The notes beneath the pieces were generated by a model. It made no database searches. It was not told the origin of the DNA and worked only from the letters and a program-made list of their open reading frames with translations. Made by a program: the position numbers and the translations under genes. A DNA stretch of 64,000 nt from JABJOR01 sp965603075 (lineage in GTDB: Bacteria; Pseudomonadota; Alphaproteobacteria; Rhodospirillales; Casp-alpha2), in the NCBI GenBank assembly GCA_965603075.1, contig CBFDBO010000010.1, positions 1-64,000 of the forward strand. Reading direction: 5' to 3'. Shown piece by piece: positions 16,850 to 25,467 of the stretch; within the stretch, counting starts at the first letter, position 1, and every line of letters starts with the position of its first letter.

Positions 16850-17596
16850 ATGAAATCACTATCATTACTTCTCAGTGCTATAGTCTTAATTGCACTAAGT
16901 GCGTGCCAATCTGTAGACCGGGGGTCTTTCGGACAATTTAAACGTTCATTGAATACCACAGATTATGGGTATTCTATCATTGAAGACCCAACGGGGTCTG
17001 CACCAACTAAAATGGTTGAACGTTTTGAAGTCCGTCCCGGAGACTGTGGCTCAGATAGTGGTTGGAGCGATTGTAAAAAAGATCGCGAGCGCTCTGAGCT
17101 TTCACAAACCAATCAAGTTAAATCGTTAGGGACGTCAAAATGGTATGGTTGGTCAATTTATATACCGGACGATTATGTAAATATTTACCCAACTAAGGTT
17201 GCTATAGGGCAATTCCACCAAAAATCGGGCCCCGTAATCTGGATGTTCCAGAACGACAAAGGCGGCTATCACCTTGATGATCAGATGCGGTATAGATACT
17301 ACAAGCTTATCGATGAAAAGGATCTAAGGGGTAAATGGCACCGGATTGCAGTTCATGCGAAATGGAGCAAGGGTGAAGATGGATTTTTCAAAGTGTGGGT
17401 TAATGGTGAGCAAAAGGTTGACTATATTGGCAGCACCATGACGGTAACATCCACTTACTTTAAATATGGGGTATATCGTTCTTATATGACCCGTTACAGA
17501 GGGGCTAATGGTGTGGAAGATGTTCCTGCTCAGACGGTGCTTTTTGCAAATGTTCGCAGATCGGATAGCCGGGAAGGTTTAACTGCGCCTGAATAA
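16850..17596 (+). CDS. Polysaccharide-lyase-like lipoprotein (heparin lyase I fold)
   Basis: 248 aa with a lipoprotein signal ending LIALSACQS, so it is probably anchored in the outer membrane. The mature part looks like the PF14099 jelly-roll lyase family: RFEVRPGDCGSDSGW, RERSELSQ, WYGWSIYIPDDY, IGQFHQKSGP and GKWHRIAVHAKWS with KVWVNGEQ. It would cleave a uronate-containing polysaccharide; the substrate is unknown. No sugar transporter or other degradation gene is beside it. A terminator follows directly. Confidence 0.78.
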   Translation: MKSLSLLLSAIVLIALSACQSVDRGSFGQFKRSLNTTDYGYSIIEDPTGSAPTKMVERFEVRPGDCGSDSGWSDCKKDRERSELSQTNQVKSLGTSKWYGWSIYIPDDYVNIYPTKVAIGQFHQKSGPVIWMFQNDKGGYHLDDQMRYRYYKLIDEKDLRGKWHRIAVHAKWSKGEDGFFKVWVNGEQKVDYIGSTMTVTSTYFKYGVYRSYMTRYRGANGVEDVPAQTVLFANVRRSDSREGLTAPE

Positions 17597-17620
17597 ATTA
17601 TCAAATTTGATCAATTTGTT

Positions 17621-17657
17621 GAAGAAGACCTTTGATGATATTCAGAGGTCTTCTTTT
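17621..17657 (+). terminator. Rho-independent terminator after the lyase gene
   Basis: Stem AAGAAGACCT (17622-17631) and AGGTCTTCTT (17646-17655), 14-nt loop, T-rich on the plus strand. It ends the lyase transcript just before the converging dehydrogenase gene. Confidence 0.85.
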
Positions 17658-17665
17658 TGATTGAA

Positions 17666-18544
17666 TTATCGAGTTGGGACGGGTTCGTCACCACTGTAAT
17701 CATAAAATCCGCGGCCCGTTTTACGACCCAACCATCCAGCTTCCACATATTTGGTCAACAAAGGACAAGGGCGGTATTTGGTATCGGCCAGTCCATCATG
17801 TAGAACCTGCATAACCGCCAAACACGTATCGAGGCCGATAAAATCAGCCAGCTCTAAGGGTCCCATAGGGTGATTGGTACCCATCTTCATGGCGGTATCA
17901 ATCGCCCCAACCGAGCCAACACCTTCATAGAGGGTGTAGACGGCTTCATTGATCATGGGCAATAGAATGCGGTTTACGATGAAAGCTGGAAAATCTTCTG
18001 CATTTACCGGGGTTTTACCCAATTTTTTTGTCAATTCACGTACGGAAGCAAAGGCTTCTTCGCCTGTTGCAATACCCCGAATGAGTTCTACCAATTCCAT
18101 TAGAGGAACCGGGTTCATGAAATGCATGCCTAAAAATCTCTCGGGGCGATCCGTATAGGAACCCAAACGAGTGATTGAAATAGAGGATGTATTGGACGCT
18201 AGAATTGTATGCTCGCTGATATGCTTACACAGTTCCTGTAAGATGACTTTTTTGACTTCTTCATTCTCTGTGGCGGCTTCGATAACCAGATCTGAGTTGG
18301 CAAATGCAGCAAAGTCAGATGCACCTGAGATACGGCCCAGAGTGTTATCAGCTTGTTCTTGGGTGATAATGCCTCGGTTTACCTGTTTATCCAGATTTAT
18401 CTTGATGGAATTCAATCCCTTGTCGAGGTTTTCTGGAGAACTATCACACAGAATAACCTCATAATCATGGAGGGCGCATACATGGGCGATACCATTGCCC
18501 ATTTGTCCCGCACCAATGACACCAATGTTTTTAATCTCAGACAT
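17666..18544 (-). CDS. hbd: 3-hydroxybutyryl-CoA dehydrogenase
   Basis: 292-aa NAD(P)-dependent enzyme that interconverts 3-hydroxybutyryl-CoA and acetoacetyl-CoA. The Rossmann motif GAGQMGNGIAHVCA is at residues 10-23. The substrate region has ASNTSSISITRLG and GMHFMNPVPLMELVEL with the catalytic His. The C-terminal domain is INEAVYTLYEGVGSVGAIDTAMK. In related bacteria this gene and cobalamin adenosyltransferase flank etfBA; here etfBA is missing from between them. It can link butyrate/PHB metabolism to the ethylmalonyl-CoA genes. Confidence 0.94.
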   Translation of the reverse strand: MSEIKNIGVIGAGQMGNGIAHVCALHDYEVILCDSSPENLDKGLNSIKINLDKQVNRGIITQEQADNTLGRISGASDFAAFANSDLVIEAATENEEVKKVILQELCKHISEHTILASNTSSISITRLGSYTDRPERFLGMHFMNPVPLMELVELIRGIATGEEAFASVRELTKKLGKTPVNAEDFPAFIVNRILLPMINEAVYTLYEGVGSVGAIDTAMKMGTNHPMGPLELADFIGLDTCLAVMQVLHDGLADTKYRPCPLLTKYVEAGWLGRKTGRGFYDYSGDEPVPTR

Positions 18545-18642
18545 ATCAGATCCTTAAATTCCCATATAAAACAGGTCGTAATTTCATTTCGCACTTGCAC
18601 AATAGAACTGCGGTAACAGGCTGTCAACGAACCATAATACCT

Positions 18643-19215
18643 TCATTCTAAGTTGGCTCCGGGCTGCCAAAGTACATCATTTGCCCCCTTATCATTTAAA
18701 TAACGGGCCATAACAAAGGCATGGTCGGAAAGGCGGTTAATATAACTTATCGCTGCTGGTGTTACGCTTTCACTCTCAGATAATTGGGTTATTAAACGCT
18801 CTGCTCGGCGGATCACACAGCGTGCTTGATGTAAGTAGGCCGAAGCAGGCGTACCACCAGGCAGTACAAAAGACGTAAGGGGGGCTAAGTCCGCATTTAA
18901 ATCATCAATTTCACCTTCCAGACGCATGACCTGATCGTCACTAATGCGAAGGGCGCTTTCTTTGCGTTGTTGCTCAACCGGGGTGCATAAGTCAGCCCCT
19001 AAATCAAACAAGTCGTTCTGGATGCGGGCAAGCATTTGATCGACTTGGGGATCAGTTGTCGTATGCAAGCGAACCAGTCCGATGATGGCATTGGCCTCAT
19101 CAACCGTTCCATAAGCTTCAACCCGTAAATCGTGCTTGGCAACCCGTCCCCCCGTCCCCAATGATGTTTGGCCTTTATCGCCACCTCGGGTGTAGATCTT
19201 AGTTAATGTAACCAT
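18643..19215 (-). CDS. PduO-type corrinoid adenosyltransferase
   Basis: 190 aa. It transfers adenosyl from ATP to cob(I)alamin to make adenosylcobalamin. The N-terminal ATP-binding motif IYTRGGDKGQTSLGTG is at residues 7-22, followed by AYGTVDEANAIIGL and the C-terminal CVIRRAERLITQL block with its conserved Arg. Full length. The product is the cofactor for ethylmalonyl-CoA mutase and NrdJ, both in this window. It is 2 bp from the LysE-type gene upstream, so they share a transcript. Confidence 0.94.
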   Translation of the reverse strand: MVTLTKIYTRGGDKGQTSLGTGGRVAKHDLRVEAYGTVDEANAIIGLVRLHTTTDPQVDQMLARIQNDLFDLGADLCTPVEQQRKESALRISDDQVMRLEGEIDDLNADLAPLTSFVLPGGTPASAYLHQARCVIRRAERLITQLSESESVTPAAISYINRLSDHAFVMARYLNDKGANDVLWQPGANLE

Positions 19216-19217
19216 GC

Positions 19218-19862
19218 TTATGTCTTTCGTGTGAGCGCTAAAGCAACGCCCGTTCCAATTAAAAGTGCCCCTGTGATACGGTTGCGGATACGCCCGCGAC
19301 GCTCGCCCATCAACCAGGGCCGCAACTTTCCAGCAAGGATTGCATACCCGCTATCAAATAAAGTGGCAATCACCAAGAATGTAATGCTGAGAATAAATAA
19401 CTGTTCCCCCATTGGTAAAGTTGGATCCATGAATTGTGGGAAAAAGGCAGCGTAAAAAATAATAGTTTTTGGATTGGTGATGGCGACCACAAAACCTTGT
19501 AGAAAAAAAGTCTTAGAGCGTTTGCGTAATGAGTTCTGTTTCTCAATATCTTCTAGCCCGTGTCCTTTTTCCATCCACTGTCGCACCCCCATATAAATCA
19601 GATACGCAGCACCCGCCCAGCGGATAATGTTGAACCAGTCTGATAAAACAGCAAGAACCCAAACCATTCCCAACCCACCGATGGCAAAGAATATAATATT
19701 GGCCGTGGTGGTTCCCATAATATTTGTTAAACCGGCCCGTGCACCATGGCGTAAACTATTGGCGACGACGAGCGTCACAATGGGACCCGGTAATAATATC
19801 AGTAACGTGGTAGCACCAGCAAAGGCCAACCACAAAGCAGGGTTAATGGTAATTTCTGCCAT
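19218..19862 (-). CDS. LysE/RhtB-family amino acid exporter
   Basis: 214-aa inner-membrane protein with six predicted hydrophobic segments. The typical block LLILLPGPIVTLVVANSLRHGARAGL is at residues 18-43, and FLQGFVVAITNPKTIIFYAAFFPQF at about 120-145. It exports an amino acid or related metabolite; substrate unknown. It lies immediately upstream of the adenosyltransferase and downstream of the large flavoenzyme. Confidence 0.9.
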   Translation of the reverse strand: MAEITINPALWLAFAGATTLLILLPGPIVTLVVANSLRHGARAGLTNIMGTTTANIIFFAIGGLGMVWVLAVLSDWFNIIRWAGAAYLIYMGVRQWMEKGHGLEDIEKQNSLRKRSKTFFLQGFVVAITNPKTIIFYAAFFPQFMDPTLPMGEQLFILSITFLVIATLFDSGYAILAGKLRPWLMGERRGRIRNRITGALLIGTGVALALTRKT

Positions 19863-19876
19863 AATTTTGATCCAAT

Positions 19877-21889
19877 TTATAAAGTTAAGGCTAATTTCCG
19901 GGCTTCATAGAATGCCATAGATGCGGTTCGCGCGCTGGTGGCGTCACCGATGGTATGGAATATCATGTCTGGATTTGTGGGGGTTGATTGTAATGCACGA
20001 CTTAGGTGATCGTTTGGTGTGCTGGTGGTCGCTAGTACCAGCGTGTCAAAATCACGCTTTTCTTCCTCACCTGAATAAAGGTGTAACAAGGTCGCGGTGT
20101 TACTTTCCCACGTCATTAAGGCGGTGGAGGCCAATACCTCTACACCGTATTTCCAAAACCGCTCTCGGGTGGTTGTCCCCGTCATGCTTGCATCCATTTG
20201 TTGGGCCGCTGTATCAGCTGATGTAATATAGGTGACCATGTGGCGTTGTAGCGCCAAATGAAGCGCCGTATGGGTCGCAGGAAGCCAACCATTAATGTCA
20301 TCAAGCAGCAAGACGTTATGGCCCGGAATGACGGAGCCATCCAAAATATCATGTACGGTGCAGACATTATCTTGATCAACACCGGGCAGTGTCTCGCGGT
20401 GGGGCATGCATCGTTGGAACCCGCTCCGAGATGGATCCGACCCGGTGCACAAGATAACATCATCGGCGCCCGATTGCTGAATGTCCTCGGTGTTTAATTC
20501 CGTGTTCAACTCAACTTTGATCTGCAACTTTTCCAACTGGGTTTGATACCATGCGATTAAGCCACCGATTTCACCTCGTTCAGGCTGTCCCGCCGCCAAT
20601 CGAAATTGCCCACCGATCTCGCCCAGTTTTTCGACCAGACGCACTCGGTGTCCGCGTTGCGCCGCCACCCGGGCCGCTTCCAAACCAGCAGGCCCCGCGC
20701 CCACCACCAAAATATCTTTCGGTTGATCGCTGCGTGCAGGAATGTCGCCGCCCCATGTGGTCTCAAGCCCAACAGACGGGTTCACCAAACAAGAAATAGC
20801 GTAATCACGCATCCGCCGCCCAATGCATAATTGGTTGCAAGAAATACACGGGCGGATGTCCTCGGGGCGTCCTTCGCGGGCTTTATTAACCAAATGCGGG
20901 TCCGCGATTTGGCCGCGCACGATACTGATCAAATCAGAATGACCGCTTGCAAGAATTTCTTCGGTGTTTTCGGGCGTTTTGATGCGTGCTTCCGAAGTGA
21001 TCAACGCGTGTTTAACGGCAGATTTGAAATCTATTGCATCGGCTTTGGTCAACTTCATATCGAAATGAAAGCTTGGTACAATATCAGAAAACCGATTTAG
21101 ATAGCTGCCATGACCGATAGAAAAATAATCAACCAGCTTGCGTTCATCAAGATAGGCAATGATGGATTTTTTATCTTCCATGGTTAAACCGCCAGGGTAG
21201 GGTTCAGCTCCTGAAATCGTCATGCCGATGATAAAGTCACTTCCCGCCATGGCGCGGATAGCTTCACATATGCGTACAGAAAAGCGCAATCGATTTTCCA
21301 AGCTACCGCCCCATTTGTCGGTACGCTTGTTGGTGATAGGGGACCAGAATTGATCAATTAGGCAATTGTAGCCGGCAAATAAATCGACGCCATCAAAGCC
21401 TGCCTCTTTGTCGCGCCGCGCAGCGTCAGTAAAAGATTCTATAAGTTCTTCAATCTCCGCCTCAGTCATTTCGTGGCTGCCCCATGGATCGTGCATGGAG
21501 GGCGTTCCCGATGGTGACCAGTAAGGCTCCATGGAATTATCCTGATCGCCGTGGGCGCCAACGTGATAAATTTGATGCAGAATCGTGACCCCTTCGGCGT
21601 GGCATTCGTCTGTTATGCGTTTGAAATAGGGGATAACGCTATCGTCTTGATGTCGAAAATTGCCTTTGGTTAGAACCCCGGTTCGGTGTGATGGGCTAGG
21701 TTCCACCACAATCATCCCAACCCCGCCACGGGCGCGTTCCCGGTAATAACCAAAGTGCGGTTCTTGGGGTAACCCATCCACGGCCATATTGGCAGTGTGG
21801 GCACCAAAAACAATGCGATTGCGCAAGGTACGGTGACGCAAGGTGATGGGTGTAAAGGTGGTTGGATATTTGGATGGAACCTCGGACAT
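19877..21889 (-). CDS. Fe-S flavoenzyme of the trimethylamine dehydrogenase / 2,4-dienoyl-CoA reductase family
   Basis: 670 aa in two parts. Residues 1-370 form an FMN barrel of the Old Yellow Enzyme type (FTPITLRHRTLRNRIVFGAH, AGFDGVDLFAGYNCLIDQFWSP, SLENRLRF). The 4Fe-4S motif C-x2-C-x3-C-x11-C begins at CISCNQLC. The rest is an FAD/NAD(P)-type domain (DILVVGAGPAGLEAARVAA). This order fits trimethylamine, dimethylamine or histamine dehydrogenases and related enzymes; the substrate is unknown. AGGGG 7 nt before the ATG sets the start. The 151-bp divergent promoter region is shared with the nitroreductase gene. Confidence 0.88.
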   Translation of the reverse strand: MSEVPSKYPTTFTPITLRHRTLRNRIVFGAHTANMAVDGLPQEPHFGYYRERARGGVGMIVVEPSPSHRTGVLTKGNFRHQDDSVIPYFKRITDECHAEGVTILHQIYHVGAHGDQDNSMEPYWSPSGTPSMHDPWGSHEMTEAEIEELIESFTDAARRDKEAGFDGVDLFAGYNCLIDQFWSPITNKRTDKWGGSLENRLRFSVRICEAIRAMAGSDFIIGMTISGAEPYPGGLTMEDKKSIIAYLDERKLVDYFSIGHGSYLNRFSDIVPSFHFDMKLTKADAIDFKSAVKHALITSEARIKTPENTEEILASGHSDLISIVRGQIADPHLVNKAREGRPEDIRPCISCNQLCIGRRMRDYAISCLVNPSVGLETTWGGDIPARSDQPKDILVVGAGPAGLEAARVAAQRGHRVRLVEKLGEIGGQFRLAAGQPERGEIGGLIAWYQTQLEKLQIKVELNTELNTEDIQQSGADDVILCTGSDPSRSGFQRCMPHRETLPGVDQDNVCTVHDILDGSVIPGHNVLLLDDINGWLPATHTALHLALQRHMVTYITSADTAAQQMDASMTGTTTRERFWKYGVEVLASTALMTWESNTATLLHLYSGEEEKRDFDTLVLATTSTPNDHLSRALQSTPTNPDMIFHTIGDATSARTASMAFYEARKLALTL

Positions 21890-22040
21890 TCTTTTTCCCC
21901 TCATAAATCCTGTATAGTTGTGAGTGTATGACAAGGTTCTTCTGTGTGGGAAGGGAAATAATCTCGTGTGCTAGAAAATAGAATTTTTTCATGATTAAAT
22001 GAACCTAGATAATTAATCTACAGTGGGGCGAAAAGAGAAA

Positions 22041-22733
22041 ATGATATCCAAGGATGAAATGGTCTATGAAGCGGTAATATTAGAGGATCAACCTGAAATG
22101 GATGATGCAGAAACCCAAGCCGCTGCCGACGCCTATTATAATACAATGAAACAACGCCATTCGGTTCGTGAGTATTCAGAGCGGTCTGTCGCGCGCTCTG
22201 TTATTGAAAGCTGCATTCGCACGGCGGGCAGTGCACCCAGCGGGGCCAATCATCAACCTTGGCATTTTGTTGCAATCTCAAATCCGGATATTAAGAAACG
22301 TATTCGTGACGCTGCGGAAGAGGAAGAACAAAAATTTTATGAGGGCGCGGCCAGCGATGAATGGATTAAGGCACTGGAGCCCATCGGAACTGACGCATCA
22401 AAACCGCATCTGGAAGATGCGGCGTGGTTGATCATCATTTTTGCCGAACGGTATGGCGAATTTGACGATGGAACGCGGTATAAAAACTATTATGTGTCGG
22501 AAAGTGTTGGCATCGCAACGGGGTTTTTGATCTCGGCTTTGCACCATGCAGGGTTGGTCTCCTTGACCCATACGCCAAATCCCATGGGTTTTTTAAATGA
22601 AATATTTGATCGTCCCGCTTCTAACAAGCCAGTGATGATCTTGGCCGTTGGGCATCCGGCAAAAGGGGCAAGTGTGCCAGCGGTTGCAAAAATAAAAAAA
22701 CCACTAGAGACCATTTTGACTCTTAAAGAATAA
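22041..22733 (+). CDS. Nitroreductase-family flavoprotein, iodotyrosine-deiodinase-like
   Basis: 230 aa. FMN-binding blocks are MKQRHSVREYSERSV, CIRTAGSAPSGANHQPWHFV, YYVSESVGIATGFLISALHHAGL, and LILAVGHPAKGASVP near the end. The SAPSGANHQPW block and the following charged stretch rich in Glu resemble iodotyrosine-deiodinase-like bacterial proteins more than classical nitroreductases, but this is only similarity. It may reduce halogenated or nitro aromatics. It faces the large flavoenzyme, suggesting co-regulation. Confidence 0.82.
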   Translation: MISKDEMVYEAVILEDQPEMDDAETQAAADAYYNTMKQRHSVREYSERSVARSVIESCIRTAGSAPSGANHQPWHFVAISNPDIKKRIRDAAEEEEQKFYEGAASDEWIKALEPIGTDASKPHLEDAAWLIIIFAERYGEFDDGTRYKNYYVSESVGIATGFLISALHHAGLVSLTHTPNPMGFLNEIFDRPASNKPVMILAVGHPAKGASVPAVAKIKKPLETILTLKE

Positions 22734-23176
22734 GGCGTCGTCATACTATAAAATAGATTAATTCGATCGCTTGAATTCAAAACGGGGAAGGGCGTATGCG
22801 ATGATACTACATATTACTTTTTATTATCGTAATATTTGAAAGTAATAAATTGGATTAATATTATCTAAAAGGGCGACTTTAAATGAGTCTGTGAGAAAGA
22901 AGTATTACCTTACTTTAGATGTATTGTTAAAATAGTCTTGCTTTGTGGTATACCAATGTAAATATAGAATTCATTTTCTCATATTTTTCAACAGTTATAC
23001 TAATTTATTACTTGATTAATATTAACTTTACATACATACGTATAAATATATGAGCCAGAGTCTCCATAGACCTATTGAAAAGCATTATATCAAATTATAT
23101 GCTTAAGCATACGTCCTTGTTCATATGAATTAATCTATAATTATATAGGTTATAAAATGACAATTGGGTGTTTTAT
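22734..23176. other. AT-rich intergenic region before the TetR gene
   Basis: 443 bp of strongly AT-rich DNA with no plausible ORF, terminator or RNA structure that I can support. Its only clear element is a 14-bp palindrome at 23098-23111. The base composition suggests a promoter or regulatory region, or a degraded gene. Confidence 0.5.
23098..23111. promoter_or_regulatory. Palindrome TATGCTTAAGCATA, candidate TetR operator
   Basis: Perfect 14-bp palindrome centred 73 bp before the TetR start codon. TetR proteins bind such dyads, usually near their own promoter. No copy was found by eye in the ccr-ecm intergenic region. Confidence 0.4.
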
Positions 23177-23788
23177 ATGAGTCGTAGAGAAAACAATAGA
23201 ATTAGGCGTCATGCTGCAATGATTGACGCCGCTGTAGAATTATTTGCGAAAAATGGATTTGAATCGACCCGTTTGGAAGATATTGCCAAACATGCCGGGG
23301 TATCGACCGCTACGTACTATAATTATTTTCCGACAAAAGGTCATTTAATCAGTGAGCTTTATCGAGATGATCTAGACCGGATCCAGGGAAACCAAGAATG
23401 TATCATAGCCAATCCTCCAGAAGACCCGGTTGATGCTATTGTCGAAATGCTGAAAATTGAAGTAAAAGAAGGTTACGGATTTAAGGACCGCTTGGTATGG
23501 CGCGAAATATACTCCGCAGCAATTACATTCAACGATGAGGTTATGAATATTGTAGACCCCCTTCATGCATACAGATCAGCCCCCTATAAGCAATTGCTTC
23601 AGAAGCTCATAGATATGGGAAAGCTACCTTCATCTACAGATATCAATAATCTGTCCGAAGTTATTTGCTGCGTCAATGAGTCCCATTTCCTGTCTCGTTT
23701 GTTAGATGAAGACCTAAGCAATGGTGAGATCATCAGCAGGTTACGAAGAAATGTAGCGGCGATTATCCCTCATAACCTTCCGGCTTAA
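23177..23788 (+). CDS. TetR-family transcriptional regulator
   Basis: 203 aa. The HTH domain occupies residues 8-58 (AAVELFAKNGFESTRLEDIAKHAGVSTATYYNYFPTKGHL), with YxNYFPTK as in the family. The effector domain is unclassified. It converges on mcd with a 4-bp stop overlap. In Methylorubrum a TetR-family activator, CcrR, controls ccr, so this may be the local regulator of the ethylmalonyl-CoA genes, by inference from position. The ATG at 23177 is preferred over an in-frame GTG 9 nt upstream. Confidence 0.88.
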   Translation: MSRRENNRIRRHAAMIDAAVELFAKNGFESTRLEDIAKHAGVSTATYYNYFPTKGHLISELYRDDLDRIQGNQECIIANPPEDPVDAIVEMLKIEVKEGYGFKDRLVWREIYSAAITFNDEVMNIVDPLHAYRSAPYKQLLQKLIDMGKLPSSTDINNLSEVICCVNESHFLSRLLDEDLSNGEIISRLRRNVAAIIPHNLPA

Positions 23789-25467
23789 TCGATTTTCCGA
23801 CTTAACAATCCCCGCGCAATGACGTGGCTCTGAATTTCAGCAGCCCCTTCAAAAATATTGAGAATACGAGCGTCACATAATACGCGCGAGATAGGAAATT
23901 CTACGGCGTAACCGTTACCGCCATGGATTTGTAACGCATTGTCAGCATTGGACCATGCCACGCGCGCCGCAAGCAACTTCGCCATGCCCGCTTCGATGTC
24001 ACAGCGCCTGTCGGAATCGCGTTCTCGGGCGGCAAAGTAACTCATTTGCCGCGCCATCATGGTCTCGACGGCCATCCAAGCGATTTTGCCAGCAATTCGT
24101 GGAAACGCATAAAGCGGCTTATCAAATTGTATACGTTCACGAGCGTACTTGTGACCCAATTCCATTGCGTTTTGTGCGACACCAACAGCGCGCGCCGCAG
24201 TTTGAATACGCGCGGATTCAAAAGTGGCCATTAATTGTTTAAAGCCCTGACCTTCAACTTCACCCAGAAGGTTCTCAGCCGGCACTTCAAAGCCTTCAAA
24301 CCTGAGATCATATTCCTTCATGCCTCGATATCCGAGGACCGGGATTTCACCACCACTCATACCTTCGCTTGGGAAAGCATCGTCGTCTGTGCCCCGTCGT
24401 TTTTCAGCAATAAACATGGAAAGGCCTTTGTAGCCAGCCTCATCCGGATTGGTCCGGGTCAGTAAAGTCATGACATCGGAACGCGACGCATGCGTAATCC
24501 ATGTTTTATTGCCTGTAACGCGGTACACATCACCATCCAATTCGGCGCGGGTGCGAAGGCTTCCTAAATCAGACCCCGTATTGGGTTCAGTGAAGACCGC
24601 CGTTGGCAATATTTCGCCCGTCGCAATCATCGGCAAATATTTCTCTTTTTGTGCATCTGTGCCACCCAACCGGATCAACTCCGCCGCAATTTCAGAGCGC
24701 GTTCCAAGCGATCCTACACCGATGTAGCCCCGAGATAGCTCCTCGGTCACCACACACATGGCGGTTTTGCTCATACCAAGACCACCCCATTGTTCGGGGA
24801 TCGTTAGGCCAAACACGCCCAATTCTGCCATTTGATTAACAATTTCAATGGGGATTAGATCGTCATTAAGGTGCCATTTGTGGCAATCGGGTTCAACTTG
24901 TTCCACGGTAAACCTGCGGAACTGATCGCGGATCATCTCCAGCATTTCGTCTTCTAGATTGAGCGCCCCATAATTACCATTCTCATTGGCCTCTTCAATG
25001 CACGCGGCAAGGGCCATGCGCGCCGCGGACGTGTTACCCTGATCGATCAAGGTTTTAACACCCCCTTTGAAGAATGTGTGAACTTCACCAGATGTGACCC
25101 CCATGTCACGGGGGCGGATGATCTCAACTTGGCTTATGGGAATGCCGCCATAAATCTGGCTACAGTATTCACCAAAGCCTAATTGCAGAATCAACTTTTC
25201 AGTATCACCAAAATCACCATCCGCATCCAGCCGTTCGGCCCAGCCCTGCATTTGACGCAAGGTTTCGACATATGTTGCCAGCCATGCATAACCATGGGCG
25301 GCGGTTTGTTCGGCTTCTAATGCCGCGCTGTTCACACGACCCTCGATCATAACCCGCGCACTGACATGAACACGGGCACACTTAAGCAAATCCGCAGCAA
25401 GAGAAGTCGCTTCACCCGTTAAGGCAAGCAGGTTATCGAGAATGGGGCTGGATGGTTGTGTGTTCAT
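23785..25467 (-). CDS. mcd: (2S)-methylsuccinyl-CoA dehydrogenase
   Basis: 560-aa FAD acyl-CoA dehydrogenase that oxidises methylsuccinyl-CoA to mesaconyl-CoA. The N-terminal extension of about 150 residues (VNSAALEAEQTAAHGYAWLATYVETL, FGEYCSQIYGGIPISQ) distinguishes Mcd from ordinary family members. The FAD region has FTEPNTGSDLGS and ITHASRSD, and the C-terminal block is LQIHGGNGYAVEFPISRV. The ATG overlaps the ccr stop by one base (TAATG), so translation is coupled. It donates electrons to ETF. Confidence 0.95.
   Translation of the reverse strand: MNTQPSSPILDNLLALTGEATSLAADLLKCARVHVSARVMIEGRVNSAALEAEQTAAHGYAWLATYVETLRQMQGWAERLDADGDFGDTEKLILQLGFGEYCSQIYGGIPISQVEIIRPRDMGVTSGEVHTFFKGGVKTLIDQGNTSAARMALAACIEEANENGNYGALNLEDEMLEMIRDQFRRFTVEQVEPDCHKWHLNDDLIPIEIVNQMAELGVFGLTIPEQWGGLGMSKTAMCVVTEELSRGYIGVGSLGTRSEIAAELIRLGGTDAQKEKYLPMIATGEILPTAVFTEPNTGSDLGSLRTRAELDGDVYRVTGNKTWITHASRSDVMTLLTRTNPDEAGYKGLSMFIAEKRRGTDDDAFPSEGMSGGEIPVLGYRGMKEYDLRFEGFEVPAENLLGEVEGQGFKQLMATFESARIQTAARAVGVAQNAMELGHKYARERIQFDKPLYAFPRIAGKIAWMAVETMMARQMSYFAARERDSDRRCDIEAGMAKLLAARVAWSNADNALQIHGGNGYAVEFPISRVLCDARILNIFEGAAEIQSHVIARGLLSRKID

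Noticed and set aside
22734..23176. Small gene or sRNA in the AT-rich gap
   Set aside because: No ORF above about 30 codons with a ribosome site and no hairpin plus T-run.
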